Assembly (NCBI GenBank): GCA_963698885.1
Contig: CAVOSJ010000002.1
Span: forward strand, 1-64,000
DNA length: 64,000 bases
Source: JBARKJ01 sp963698885
GTDB taxonomy: Bacteria > Nitrospirota > JACRHJ01
Reading direction: 5' to 3'
The notes beneath the pieces are model-generated. The model was not told the origin of the DNA. It saw only the letters and a program-made list of their open reading frames with translations, and did no database searches. Of the stretch, positions 32,898-41,877 are shown piece after piece (within the stretch, counting starts at the first letter, position 1; each line of letters starts with the position of its first letter). The position numbers and the translations under genes are program-made.

Positions 32898-34892
32898 ATG
32901 AGTGACGGTCGAACTATGGAGATATTAAAAAGACTCGAGTCGGATGACCCGGAGATCCGGCGTCTCGCTGCGGCGGAGCTTTCCGAAAAGCTTTCCGACG
33001 AATACGTGCCGGCCCTTTTGAAGTCCGTCTTCGACCCGGACTGGCGCGTGCGGAAGACGGCTCTTGACGCCCTCGTCTCTTTTGGCGGCGAGAAGGTATT
33101 TGAGGGGCTGTACCGGGCGCTTTTTTCCGAGGACAACGCGGGTGCAAGGAACTCGGCGGCGGAAGGGCTGATAAGGATGGGGCCCACGGCCGCGAAAGCG
33201 CTCTCGATCCGGCTGGACGAGCCGGACCAGGACGTCAGGAAGTTCATAGTGGATATTATAGGAGAGATAGGCGACTTATCCTGCGCGGGAGCCCTTATAA
33301 AGGCGCTTGGCGACAGCGACATGAACGTCCGGTCCTCCGCCATGGAGCATCTCGGAAAGATGAAGGCGAAGTCCGCGCTGCCGGCGCTCGTCCAGTTCCT
33401 GAAGTCGGATGACCAGTGGCTTGCTTTCAACGCCGCCGCCGCGCTGGGCGAACTGGGGGATTCCGGGGCCGTCGGGCCGCTTATCGAGGCTTCGAAGGAC
33501 AGTTTCCTGCGCGAGGCCGCGCTTGACGCGCTTTACACGCTTGGAGACTCTTCCGCCTGGCCGGTATTCGAGGAAGCAGTTACGGACGAGGTCCCGGTCA
33601 TAAGGGAGATTGCCGTAAAGGGCGCGGCGAAAATCATGTCGTCTTCGCCTGATCCGGGGTCGCTCGCCAGGAAGCTGAAAGGGATACTGAAGCCGGAGGA
33701 CGTGGAATCTATAAAGGGATTTATCGAATCGCATGAGCCGGAGCTGAGTAAATCGGCGGCCCGCATGATGGGATGGATGAGGGAGAGGTCCGCGGTCGGC
33801 GCTCTCGCAAAGCTTTTATATTATGACGACCTCCGGAAAGACGCTTATGCGGCGCTTTTAGAAATATCAAAGGATGGGGTAGAGCCCCTGCTCTTTTTGC
33901 TCAATAACCAGGACACGGCGGTGAGACGCGCTTGCGCGGAGCTTTTGGGCGAGGCGGGCGACGCCAGGGCGGCCAATTTCCTGCTGCCGCTCTTAAAGGA
34001 CGAGGACGGCCATACCCGTTCGGCCGCGGCTTTTGCCTTAGGCAGGCTTCAGGTCGAAAAATCGGCGGCCTCCATGCTGGAGCTTCTGCGCGATGAATAT
34101 CAGGATGTACAGGAAGTGGCGGTCAAGGCCATAGCGATCTTGCCGGGCGTCCGGGAAGAGCTGGATTTAAAGGCTCTGGCCCAGGACCCGGACCCTTCCT
34201 TCAGGAGAAATATAGCGTTTTTATCCGGCCTTTTAGGAAAAGGGAACGCGGCCGTCTTGGAGGGGCTTTTAAAAGACGAGGACCCCGTTGTCCGCACCGC
34301 GGCGGTGGATTCCATTGCGATGGCGGGCGAAGGCGCATCTCTTAGGGCAGTGCTGAAATGCATCGTGGACGAAGACGCGAGAGTGCGGCTTTCGGCGGTG
34401 AACGCGCTCTCGGGAAAAAAAGTGCCGGATGCGGCGGCGCCGATGCTTCTGCTTTTGAAGGACGACGACCCCTGGGTGCGCGCCCAGGCCGCCCGCGCGC
34501 TTTCATATGAGGACGACCCTGGGGTATTCGACGCCTTGTTGAGCATCCTGCACGATTCTTACGGGCCTGTCAGGATGGAGGCCATTGAGGGCTTAGGCAG
34601 GACGGGCAAACCGGAGGCCCGGGAATATATCCGGACCGCGATGGCGGACGAGGACGCCGAAATACGGAAAGCGGGCATCTCGGCCGCGCTGTCCCTGAAA
34701 GAGCTAGATACGCTTTCCGATATAAAAAAGCTCGCGAAGGACCCGGACTGGAGTGTAAGGAAGGCCGCGCTTGAAGCGTTGCAAAGCGCCGGGATTGAAG
34801 GGAATATGGAGCTTCTGGCCGAGGCGGCGGATACCGACCCGGAGCGGCTGGTAAGAGAGGCCGCGGCGAGGCTTATCAGGGTAGGCAGATGA
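32898..34892 (+). CDS. HEAT-repeat protein
   Basis: A 664-residue protein made almost wholly of about 20 HEAT/PBS-lyase-type helical repeats. Each carries a D-x-x-V/I-R-x-x-A-A-x-A-L pattern, for example DPDWRVRKTALDAL and DDPWVRAQAARAL. It is a curved scaffold without visible catalytic residues or signal peptide. HEAT proteins within che operons occur in deltaproteobacteria, where they are thought to scaffold array parts. Here the gene overlaps cheR by 4 bp and follows cheW by 3 bp. Confidence 0.88.
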   Translation: MSDGRTMEILKRLESDDPEIRRLAAAELSEKLSDEYVPALLKSVFDPDWRVRKTALDALVSFGGEKVFEGLYRALFSEDNAGARNSAAEGLIRMGPTAAKALSIRLDEPDQDVRKFIVDIIGEIGDLSCAGALIKALGDSDMNVRSSAMEHLGKMKAKSALPALVQFLKSDDQWLAFNAAAALGELGDSGAVGPLIEASKDSFLREAALDALYTLGDSSAWPVFEEAVTDEVPVIREIAVKGAAKIMSSSPDPGSLARKLKGILKPEDVESIKGFIESHEPELSKSAARMMGWMRERSAVGALAKLLYYDDLRKDAYAALLEISKDGVEPLLFLLNNQDTAVRRACAELLGEAGDARAANFLLPLLKDEDGHTRSAAAFALGRLQVEKSAASMLELLRDEYQDVQEVAVKAIAILPGVREELDLKALAQDPDPSFRRNIAFLSGLLGKGNAAVLEGLLKDEDPVVRTAAVDSIAMAGEGASLRAVLKCIVDEDARVRLSAVNALSGKKVPDAAAPMLLLLKDDDPWVRAQAARALSYEDDPGVFDALLSILHDSYGPVRMEAIEGLGRTGKPEAREYIRTAMADEDAEIRKAGISAALSLKELDTLSDIKKLAKDPDWSVRKAALEALQSAGIEGNMELLAEAADTDPERLVREAAARLIRVGR

Positions 34893-35782
34893 TCTTTAGC
34901 GAAGACATAATAGAACTCCCGGACGACGTGTTCCGGCTTTTAAGGGACTTCATCCGGGACTACTGCGGGCTTTATTTCGACGATTCCTCAAAATACCTCC
35001 TGGAAAGGAGGCTCACGAGGCGCGTCCGCCTGCATCAGTTAAACACCTTCCTCGATTACTACCGCTTCCTCACCTATGACAGAAGGAGAGAGGCGGAGCT
35101 TGTCGAGGTGGTTGACAGCCTTACCACGAACGAGACCTATTTCTTCCGGGAAGAGGCCCAGCTAAGGGCGTTCAGGGACGAGATAATCCCGGAGTTTTTG
35201 CGGCCCGGAGGCAAGAAGTCGCTCCGGGTATGGAGCGCGGGCTGCTCGACGGGCGAGGAACCTTATACCGTGGGCATGATATTAGCGGAGGCGGGGCGTC
35301 TGGGCGAGACAGAGGTAGAGATAATAGGGAGCGACATAAACCAGAAGGTCCTGACTTCCGCCAGGAGAGGGGTTTACAAGCGCGGCTCTTTCCGTGCCAT
35401 CAAAGAAGACATGATGCGCAAGTACTTCAAGGAGGAAAGCCCGGGCAGCTTCCGGATTTCAGATGAAATAAAAAAGCTCGTGACGTTTTCACACCTGAAC
35501 CTCTTCGACCCGTACCGGTTAAGCTTCCTGAGGGAGTTCGACGTGATATTCTGCCGGAACGTCATGATCTATTTCGACGCTGAGTCCAAGAAGAAGCTGA
35601 TAAAGATGTTCTACGATAAACTCACGCCTGGCGGCTACCTTCTGCTGGGGCACGCGGAGTCGCTTTTGAACGTTACGACGACATTCAGGCTGGTGCACTT
35701 AAGAAACGACATGGTTTATCAGAAGCCGGATTCGGCCGGTGTGGCAATGCCCACAGGGAACCAAGCGGGGACGCGGCTCTGA
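34889..35782 (+). CDS. cheR: chemoreceptor glutamate methyltransferase CheR
   Basis: Methylates receptor glutamates with S-adenosylmethionine for adaptation. It has 297 residues. There is an N-terminal helical CheR domain, then TTNETYFFREE, the SAM-binding WSAGCSTGEEPYT, SDINQKVL, and IFCRNVMIYF. There is no C-terminal TPR or pentapeptide-binding extension. The stop overlaps the cheB start by one base (TGATG). No cheD, cheC or cheZ is present, so adaptation rests on CheR and CheB. Confidence 0.95.
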   Translation: MIFSEDIIELPDDVFRLLRDFIRDYCGLYFDDSSKYLLERRLTRRVRLHQLNTFLDYYRFLTYDRRREAELVEVVDSLTTNETYFFREEAQLRAFRDEIIPEFLRPGGKKSLRVWSAGCSTGEEPYTVGMILAEAGRLGETEVEIIGSDINQKVLTSARRGVYKRGSFRAIKEDMMRKYFKEESPGSFRISDEIKKLVTFSHLNLFDPYRLSFLREFDVIFCRNVMIYFDAESKKKLIKMFYDKLTPGGYLLLGHAESLLNVTTTFRLVHLRNDMVYQKPDSAGVAMPTGNQAGTRL

Positions 35783-36828
35783 TGAAGAAAATAAAAGTGC
35801 TCGTGGTGGACGATTCCCCCCAGAACAGGAAGGTCCTGACCGGGATACTGGGTTCGGCGCACGGTATAGAGGTTGTAGGCTCCGCGGCGGACGGCGAAGA
35901 AGCGATAGAGCGGGTCGTGAAGCTCCGGCCCGACCTCATTACGCTCGACCTCGAGATGCCGCGGATGGACGGCTTTACCTTCCTCCGGTGGCTGATGAGG
36001 TCTGTGCCGACGCCGGTGCTGGTAATAAGTTCGAGGGCCGACGACAGGAGCGTCATTACCGCCCTGGAGTTCGGGGCGGTCGATTTCCTGCCGAAGCCCG
36101 TCTCGCCGGAGAACCTGGAAGAGCTCGGACCGGACCTTATCGAGAAGGCGAGGTTTTTCGCAGGCGTTGAGATATCGAGGGTCAGCAGGTCCATGGAGCT
36201 GCTCAGGCAGACCTTGCCTCTGAGCGCTCCGAAAGAGAGGCAAGCGCTGGCCGGACAGGGCATGGACCTGGTGGCGATAGGGGCATCCACCGGCGGGCCC
36301 CCGGCGGTACAGGCGATACTGGCCAACCTGCCGAAAGAATTCCCGTCGGCAATCGCGGTAAGCCAGCATATGCCGCCGGTATTTACCAGGTTCTTCGCGG
36401 AGAGGCTGGATAAGCTGTGCGCAATTTCCGTGAAGGAGGCCCGTGAGGGCGACCCGCTTCTTCCGGGGACAGCTCTTATCGCTCCGGGCGGCTATCACAT
36501 GTCCTTTAAAAGGACTGAAGGCGGGGTGGCGGCCACGCTTAAAGAGGCGGTGGCACAAGATAAATTTACGCCTTCGGTGGACGCGATGATGCGCTCCGCC
36601 GCGTTGAATTTCGGGAAGAGGACAATGGGGGTTATCTTGACCGGGATGGGTAACGACGGCCGGGAAGGCATGTCGCTTATCAGAGGGCTGGGCGGCAGGA
36701 CAATCGCGGAATCGCAGGAGACGGCGGTGATATACGGCATGCCGAAAGAGGCCGTGGAAGCGGGGGCGGTAGAAAAGTCCATGCCCTTGGACAAGATAGC
36801 CGCCGAAATTTTAAGGATATGCGTTTAA
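35782..36828 (+). CDS. cheB: chemotaxis protein-glutamate methylesterase CheB
   Basis: A 348-residue two-domain enzyme that demethylates or deamidates receptor glutamates. The receiver domain (about 1-125) has Asp10-Asp11 and phospho-acceptor Asp56 in LDLEMP. The methylesterase domain (about 155-345) has the catalytic triad Ser169 (GASTGGP), His196 (SQHMPP) and Asp292 (GMGNDGREG). Phosphorylation by CheA would activate it. Its partner methyltransferase is encoded directly upstream. Confidence 0.95.
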   Translation: MKKIKVLVVDDSPQNRKVLTGILGSAHGIEVVGSAADGEEAIERVVKLRPDLITLDLEMPRMDGFTFLRWLMRSVPTPVLVISSRADDRSVITALEFGAVDFLPKPVSPENLEELGPDLIEKARFFAGVEISRVSRSMELLRQTLPLSAPKERQALAGQGMDLVAIGASTGGPPAVQAILANLPKEFPSAIAVSQHMPPVFTRFFAERLDKLCAISVKEAREGDPLLPGTALIAPGGYHMSFKRTEGGVAATLKEAVAQDKFTPSVDAMMRSAALNFGKRTMGVILTGMGNDGREGMSLIRGLGGRTIAESQETAVIYGMPKEAVEAGAVEKSMPLDKIAAEILRICV

Positions 36829-36856
36829 AAAAGCGCCGCCAACGAGGGAGGTAGTC

Positions 36857-37699
36857 TTGGATAAGGACGGCAGAGAAGGACATAAGGACTTGAAGTCGAG
36901 GACGGAGGAGTTCCTCCAGATCTTCAGGAAGGGCGAGGCGTTTACGCAGGAAGTCCTCCAGGAAAACGAGAAACTCCGTTTCAGGCTGGTCCAACTGGAG
37001 GAAGATTTCAGGCGCGCCAGGAGTACGGACCCCACCAAGGTTAAGACGCTCGAAGAGCAGGTCGCCTCCCTGGTGGAGGAGAACAGGCATCTGATGGAGC
37101 GGTACCGGGAGGTGGAACTGGAGAACAAGAGTTTCGCCGAGAAGTACCTCGAGGTGGAGCAGGAGAATAACAACCTGGCTAACCTCTACGTCGCGAGCTA
37201 CCAGCTCCATTCCACTCTGGATTTTTCCGAGGTGGTAAAGACGGTGCTGGAGATCATAATGAACCTGGTGGGCGCGGAAAAATTCGCTTTAATGCTCCTG
37301 GACGAAAAAACCAAGGACTTATCCGCGATCGCCGCGGAGGGCATAGCGGTCGAAGACATGCCGCAGGTATCCATGGGCGAGGGGATAATCGGCCAGGTCG
37401 CAAGCGAGGGCGAAAGCTACTACGCGACCGATGCGCCCCCCGAAAACTTGGACCTTTCCGTTCCCATGGTATGCATACCGCTGAAGATAAAAGAGCATGT
37501 AATCGGCGTGATCGTAATATATACGCTGCTCGTACAGAAGAAGGAGTTCACGGACGTGGACTACGAGCTCTTCTCGATGTTAGCTGGACACGCGGCCACG
37601 GCGGTTTTCTCTTCCAGGCTGTATTCGGAGTCTGAGAGGAAACTCGTTACCATCCAGAGTTTCCTGGACCTTATAAAAGGCAAACCAGAGGGGGAATAA
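36857..37699 (+). CDS. coiled-coil GAF-domain protein
   Basis: A 280-residue protein with TTG start and GGGAGG upstream. Residues about 15-110 form a long heptad coiled coil rich in Glu, Leu and Lys. Residues about 120-265 form a GAF domain (LDFSEVVKTVLEIIMNLVGAEKFALMLLD, GEGIIGQVA, VPMVCIPLKIKEHVIGVIVIY). It lacks kinase, cyclase or HD output, so it may be a ligand-sensing scaffold within the array. GAF ligands range from cyclic nucleotides to haem and cannot be assigned here. Confidence 0.85.
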   Translation: MDKDGREGHKDLKSRTEEFLQIFRKGEAFTQEVLQENEKLRFRLVQLEEDFRRARSTDPTKVKTLEEQVASLVEENRHLMERYREVELENKSFAEKYLEVEQENNNLANLYVASYQLHSTLDFSEVVKTVLEIIMNLVGAEKFALMLLDEKTKDLSAIAAEGIAVEDMPQVSMGEGIIGQVASEGESYYATDAPPENLDLSVPMVCIPLKIKEHVIGVIVIYTLLVQKKEFTDVDYELFSMLAGHAATAVFSSRLYSESERKLVTIQSFLDLIKGKPEGE

Positions 37700-37724
37700 C
37701 CCTTCTTCAAGGAGGAGCAAAGTA

Positions 37725-38099
37725 ATGGCTGAAATAAATTTTCTGGTAGTCGAAGATTCACCCACGATGAGGCAGCTCATTTCATTTGCACTTAAGAGGG
37801 TGCACGGGTCGAAGATTGTCGAGGCGACCGACGGCATAGACGCCCTCAAGAAGCTATCCGCGCAGAAGTTCGACCTGGTGCTGACGGACATAAACATGCC
37901 GATCATGGACGGCCTGAAGCTCGTCTCCCTTATCCGGGGGAACGACCAGCACAAGGAAATTCCGATAATTATAATCACGACGGAAGGCGCGGACGAAGAC
38001 AGGCGCAAAGGACTAGCGCTCGGCGCAAATGCTTATCTGTCAAAGCCCATTCAAACCGCAGAGCTTCTAAAACTCGTGAACGAATACGTCAGGAAGTGA
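37725..38099 (+). CDS. CheY-like single-domain response regulator
   Basis: A 124-residue receiver with Glu10-Asp11, phospho-acceptor Asp55 (TDINMP), Thr in IITTEG and Lys in SKPI. It is the second free CheY of the cluster and the last gene of the run. One CheY may drive output and the other act as a phosphate sink, but sequence alone does not decide. AGGAGG lies just before its start. Its 3' end overlaps the convergent DUF3786 gene by 11 bp. Confidence 0.92.
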   Translation: MAEINFLVVEDSPTMRQLISFALKRVHGSKIVEATDGIDALKKLSAQKFDLVLTDINMPIMDGLKLVSLIRGNDQHKEIPIIIITTEGADEDRRKGLALGANAYLSKPIQTAELLKLVNEYVRK

Positions 38100-38704
38100 A
38101 AGACAATACCCTCTGACAGGCCACAAGCGCTACCGCCCATACGGCGTCAAGCGCCATGTGGCGGTCGGCAAGGGAATCGAAAAGCAGGCTCGCCCTGGCC
38201 TCGAACTCATCGTCCGCGAGCCATAGCGCGAACGCCATGCCTATCCTCGGGTAGGCCCTGAAGGTAAAACCGGCGTCGCCTATAGCGACAGGCGTCCCGC
38301 CGACCGAGGCTGCCGATTTTATAAATAATTCTTTATCGTTGCCGTATTTTTCGGCTATGGAATTAAGCGGCAGAATATGCGACCCCCGGAAGAAGAAGTC
38401 CCCGCCTTTTAACTCCTTCACCAGTTCGCCCGACGGCCCGACAGGCTTCGCCTGCACGAGATATACCGGCGTCGCCAGGTTTATGAAATATTCGGGTTTT
38501 CCGGCCAGGGTCGGATATGCAGGTTATCTTTTTTTCGCCGACAGACGCCTCATAGACCCCGCCTAAGATTTCTAATCTATAGGCACCTCTCGATGCGTCG
38601 TATTCGGCCCCGCTGTTTTTCTCCACCTGGGCAGGGTCCGCCGCCTCAAGCTCCCGCCAGGCCTTCTCTTCCCCGGACTCGATATTGTACTTTTCCTGCT
38701 GCAT
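38089..38704 (-). CDS. DUF3786 domain protein, apparent frameshift
   Basis: Two frames together give about 204 residues. The first (from ATG 38704) encodes WRELEAADPAQVEKNSGA and the opening strands. The second encodes the rest, with AYPRIGMAFALWLADDEFEARASLLFD, which fits the conserved tail of DUF3786. They join if one base is removed near 38522-38523, giving ITAYPTLAGKPEYF across the junction. DUF3786 proteins occur in anaerobes, often near corrinoid or acetyl-CoA genes. Their role is unknown. It is coupled to the upstream acs by a one-base stop/start overlap. Confidence 0.7.
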
Positions 38705-40660
38705 TACAGCCTGTCCTTTATAATGGAATCCACCACCGACGGATCGGCGAGCGTGGAAGTATCGCCCATGTTTTCGACGTCGCCCTGGGCGATTTTTCTA
38801 AGTATCCTCCTCATTATCTTACCGCTTCGGGTCTTCGGGAGGCCTGGAACAAACTGCAGCTTGTCGGGTCTTGCTATGGGACCTATCTTCTTTCGCACAT
38901 GGGCCACCAGCTCTTCCCTCAGCCCGTCCGACGGCTTCATAGCCGGACTGGACGGTCACGTATGCGTATATGCCTTCTCCCTTTATGTCGTGCGGGAAAC
39001 CGACGACCGCCGCCTCCGCGACGCCCTCATGCGAGACGAGCGCGTTTTCCAGCTCCGCCGTCCCCAGCCTGTGGCCGGAAACGTTCAGGACGTCGTCTAT
39101 CCTTCCGAGCAGCCAATAGTCGCCGTCCTCGTCTACCTTCGCTCCGTCGCCGGTAAAGTATCTGCCCGGGAAGCGGCTGAAATATACTTCCTTAAAGCGT
39201 TTGCCTTCGGGATCTCCGTACATGCCGCTCATAAACCCGGGCCACGGTTTATCGATGACCAGGTAGCCCGCCTCCCCGGGCGCCGCGTCGGAACCGTCTT
39301 CCCGGAGCACTCTGGGCAAAACGCCCGGAAACGGCCTGCATGCGGAGCCGGGTTTAAGCGTCATGGCGCCGGGCAGGGGGGTAATCAATATGCCTCCCGT
39401 CTCTGTCTGCCACCATGTATCTACTATGGGGAGCCTGCCCTTACCGACCTTGTCGTGATACCATAGCCACGCGCCCGGGTTTATGGGTTCACCCACCGTC
39501 CCCAGGACCCTCAGTGACGACAGGTCATGGCCCGTCACCCATTTATCGCCTTCACGCATCAGCGCCCTTATCGCAGTCGGGGCGGTGTAGAATATGCTCA
39601 CCCCGAACTTGTCCACTATGTCCCAGAACCTTCCGGGGTCGGGATATGTAGGCACGCCTTCGAACATGAGCGTGGTCGCGCCGTTTGAGAGAGGGCCGTA
39701 TACGATGTAGCTGTGTCCCGTGACCCAGCCGATATCCGCCGTGCAGAAATGCAGGTCGTCCTCATGGTAATCGAATATCCATTTGAACGTAAGGTTTGCA
39801 AAGAGCAGATATCCGCCGGTCGCATGCAGCACACCCTTGGGCTTGCCGGTAGAGCCCGAGGTGTAGAGTATGAACAGAGGGTCGCAGGCGTCCATCCACT
39901 CAGGTTCGCAGTCGTTGGATATGTCCGGCGCGGCCATCTCCTCGTGCCACCAGGAGTCTATCCCCGGCTCCATGTCCACGGTCTCCGACCCGACCCTCCG
40001 GACCGTTATCACCGCCTTCACGGACGGGCACCCATGCAGCGCCTCGACCGCGTTGGCCTTGAGCGGGATATGCTTTCCACCCCTGACGCCATAGTCGGCT
40101 GTAACAAGCAGAGACGACTCGCAGTCCTGTATCCTGTTCCTGAGAGAGTCCGCGCTGAAGCCGCCGAATACCACGCTGTGTATGGCGCCGATGCGCGCGC
40201 ATGCGAGCATCGATATTACAAGCTCCGGGACCATCGGCAGGTATATGGTGACCCTGTCGCCTTTTTTTATGCCCTTCTTCTTAAGCACGTTGGCGAATTT
40301 TTTTACCTCCAGCAAGAGCTGCTGGTAGGTGTACGTCTTATAGTTGCCGCCGTCGGATTCCCATATCAGCGCCGCCTTGTTCCGTAAGGCTGTACTGGCG
40401 AACCTGTCCAGGCAGTTATACGAGGCGTTCAGCTTCCCGCCGATGAACCACTTCGCCTCCGGCTTATTAAAGTCGTACTCAAAAACCTTTTCCCATTTCC
40501 GCTCCCACGCCAGGTTTTCTTCCGCCATCTCGGCCCAGAAGCCGTCAGGGTCTTCGATGGACCTTTTGTAAAGCCTCTCGTACTCCTCCATGCTCTTTAT
40601 GTGGGCATTGTCGGAGAATTCCTCCAGCGGGGGGAAGCTGTTTGTCAGGGAATCCGTCAT
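38704..40660 (-). CDS. acs: acetyl-CoA synthetase (AMP-forming), frameshift near the C-terminus
   Basis: Activates acetate to acetyl-CoA through acetyl-AMP. About 651 residues when repaired. It has the N-terminal ACAS cap (WAEMAEENLAWERKWEKVFEYDF), the nucleotide loop YTSGSTGKPKG, WWQTETG and YFTGDGAK. The C-terminal catalytic Lys lies in TRSGKIMRR. The last 78 residues are in a different frame: deleting one T at about 38941 after YVTVQSG restores MKPSDGLREEL. Without the repair the protein would lack the catalytic Lys and be inactive for adenylation. It overlaps the DRTGG gene by one base. Confidence 0.87.
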
Positions 40661-41748
40661 CAGGCGCCTCTTTTGCCTAAGGGTTTCTTTATGCCCATCT
40701 TCGCGTAGAGCATATCGAAATCGAAATGCTTTTGCATGAGTTCCATCGCCCGCCCGACCTTTTCTTCTTCACGTATCCGCACCTTGCCCAGCATCGACTC
40801 CAGCCGATTGACGGTCGAGAGTGTATCGCCCTTTACGGATATTACCGGGACGCCGGACAGCTTCGCTTTCGCTATGATAAGGGCGTTTGGCAAAAGGTCT
40901 CCGGTCAGGATAAGGCATTTCGTCGAGGTCTCCAGCGCCGCGAGCTGAATGTCGGAGCGGTGGCCTCCGGTTATGACGGCCTTGTTGTGGGTGCGTCTGA
41001 AATATTTGAGCGCGTTCTCCACGTCCATCGCGCCGATGGACAGGTTCTCGACCAGTTCGTCCAGTTTATCCTCGCAGCACAAAACCGTCCCGCCTATGGA
41101 CTCGTTCACCTGGCGCACCGTTATTGAGTTCAGCACCAGGTCAACGGGGAGTATTCCCAGCAGGGGGATGCCTTTCCTTTTAAGGAATGGCCCTGCGGTC
41201 TCTTTAATGTATTCCATGCCTTCCGGTGGGACGCGGTTTATCACGGCGCCTATGAGGTTGTCCCCCAGGAGGTCCTTCAGGGACAGCAGGCAGTCGACGC
41301 ATACCTCTCCGGTGAACGGGTCCACCATGACCGCCTTGGCGCCCGTCTCCTTGATTATGCGGACACCGGATATGCCAATCGATTGGCCGTCGAAGATATC
41401 CCGTGCCCCGCCGATGATTACGACGTCCGCGTCCTTGGAGACTGCTTTATATGCGGCCATGAATTTCTTAAGAAGGTCCTTTTCGCGCCCATGCAGGGAC
41501 CCCGCCATCAGGTCGCGCGAATATACCACCGGACAGAGCCTCTCCACGGGCCCCGGCAGGTTCAGCCTTTTTTTCATGAACAGCACGTCGCCGTCCGTCA
41601 GGACGCCGCCCTCGACTGTCGGCACCCTCCCGTAAGGCTTCATGTACATTACCTTCAGCCCGTCTTCCTGCATCTTCAGCGCAAGGCCCAAAGATACGAG
41701 GCTCTTGCCGGAGTAGCTCGTAGTGGAACCTATGTATAGCGGGACCAT
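40660..41748 (-). CDS. BioD-like/DRTGG domain protein (phosphotransacetylase N-terminal type)
   Basis: A 362-residue protein. The N-terminal P-loop domain (about 1-210) resembles dethiobiotin synthetase-like AAA_26 domains, with LYIGSTTSYSGKSLVSLGLAL and ADVVIIGGARD. A DRTGG domain follows (about 215-330; KAVITGGHRSDIQLAALE). This architecture equals the N-terminal half of long phosphotransacetylases but lacks the catalytic PTA domain, so it may be regulatory or nucleotide-sensing. I chose ATG 41748, which has GGAGGG upstream; an earlier ATG falls inside repeat copy C. Flanking genes are the two acetate-activating synthetases. Confidence 0.78.
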   Translation of the reverse strand: MVPLYIGSTTSYSGKSLVSLGLALKMQEDGLKVMYMKPYGRVPTVEGGVLTDGDVLFMKKRLNLPGPVERLCPVVYSRDLMAGSLHGREKDLLKKFMAAYKAVSKDADVVIIGGARDIFDGQSIGISGVRIIKETGAKAVMVDPFTGEVCVDCLLSLKDLLGDNLIGAVINRVPPEGMEYIKETAGPFLKRKGIPLLGILPVDLVLNSITVRQVNESIGGTVLCCEDKLDELVENLSIGAMDVENALKYFRRTHNKAVITGGHRSDIQLAALETSTKCLILTGDLLPNALIIAKAKLSGVPVISVKGDTLSTVNRLESMLGKVRIREEEKVGRAMELMQKHFDFDMLYAKMGIKKPLGKRGA

Positions 41749-41760
41749 ATTTCCCTCCAG

Positions 41761-41870
41761 AACCGTTACCTTTTTGTAAAAAGGTAACACCAAAAACTTT
41801 TAAACTGGCCCTTCGGCCCGGCTTTCTTTTGGTTACTTTTCTTTCACCTGAAAGAAAAGTAATGGTTCTT
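41761..41870 (+). repeat. interspersed double-hairpin repeat, copy C
   Basis: Stems GTTACCTTTTT/AAAAAGGTAAC (41765-41788) and GTTACTTTTCTTT/AAAGAAAAGTAA (41832-41863), joined by a spacer with CCAAAAACTTTTAAACTGG and a small GGGCC-type hairpin. It sits right after the stop of the ADP-forming synthetase gene on the minus strand. Confidence 0.85.
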
Positions 41871-41877
41871 TATCGGC

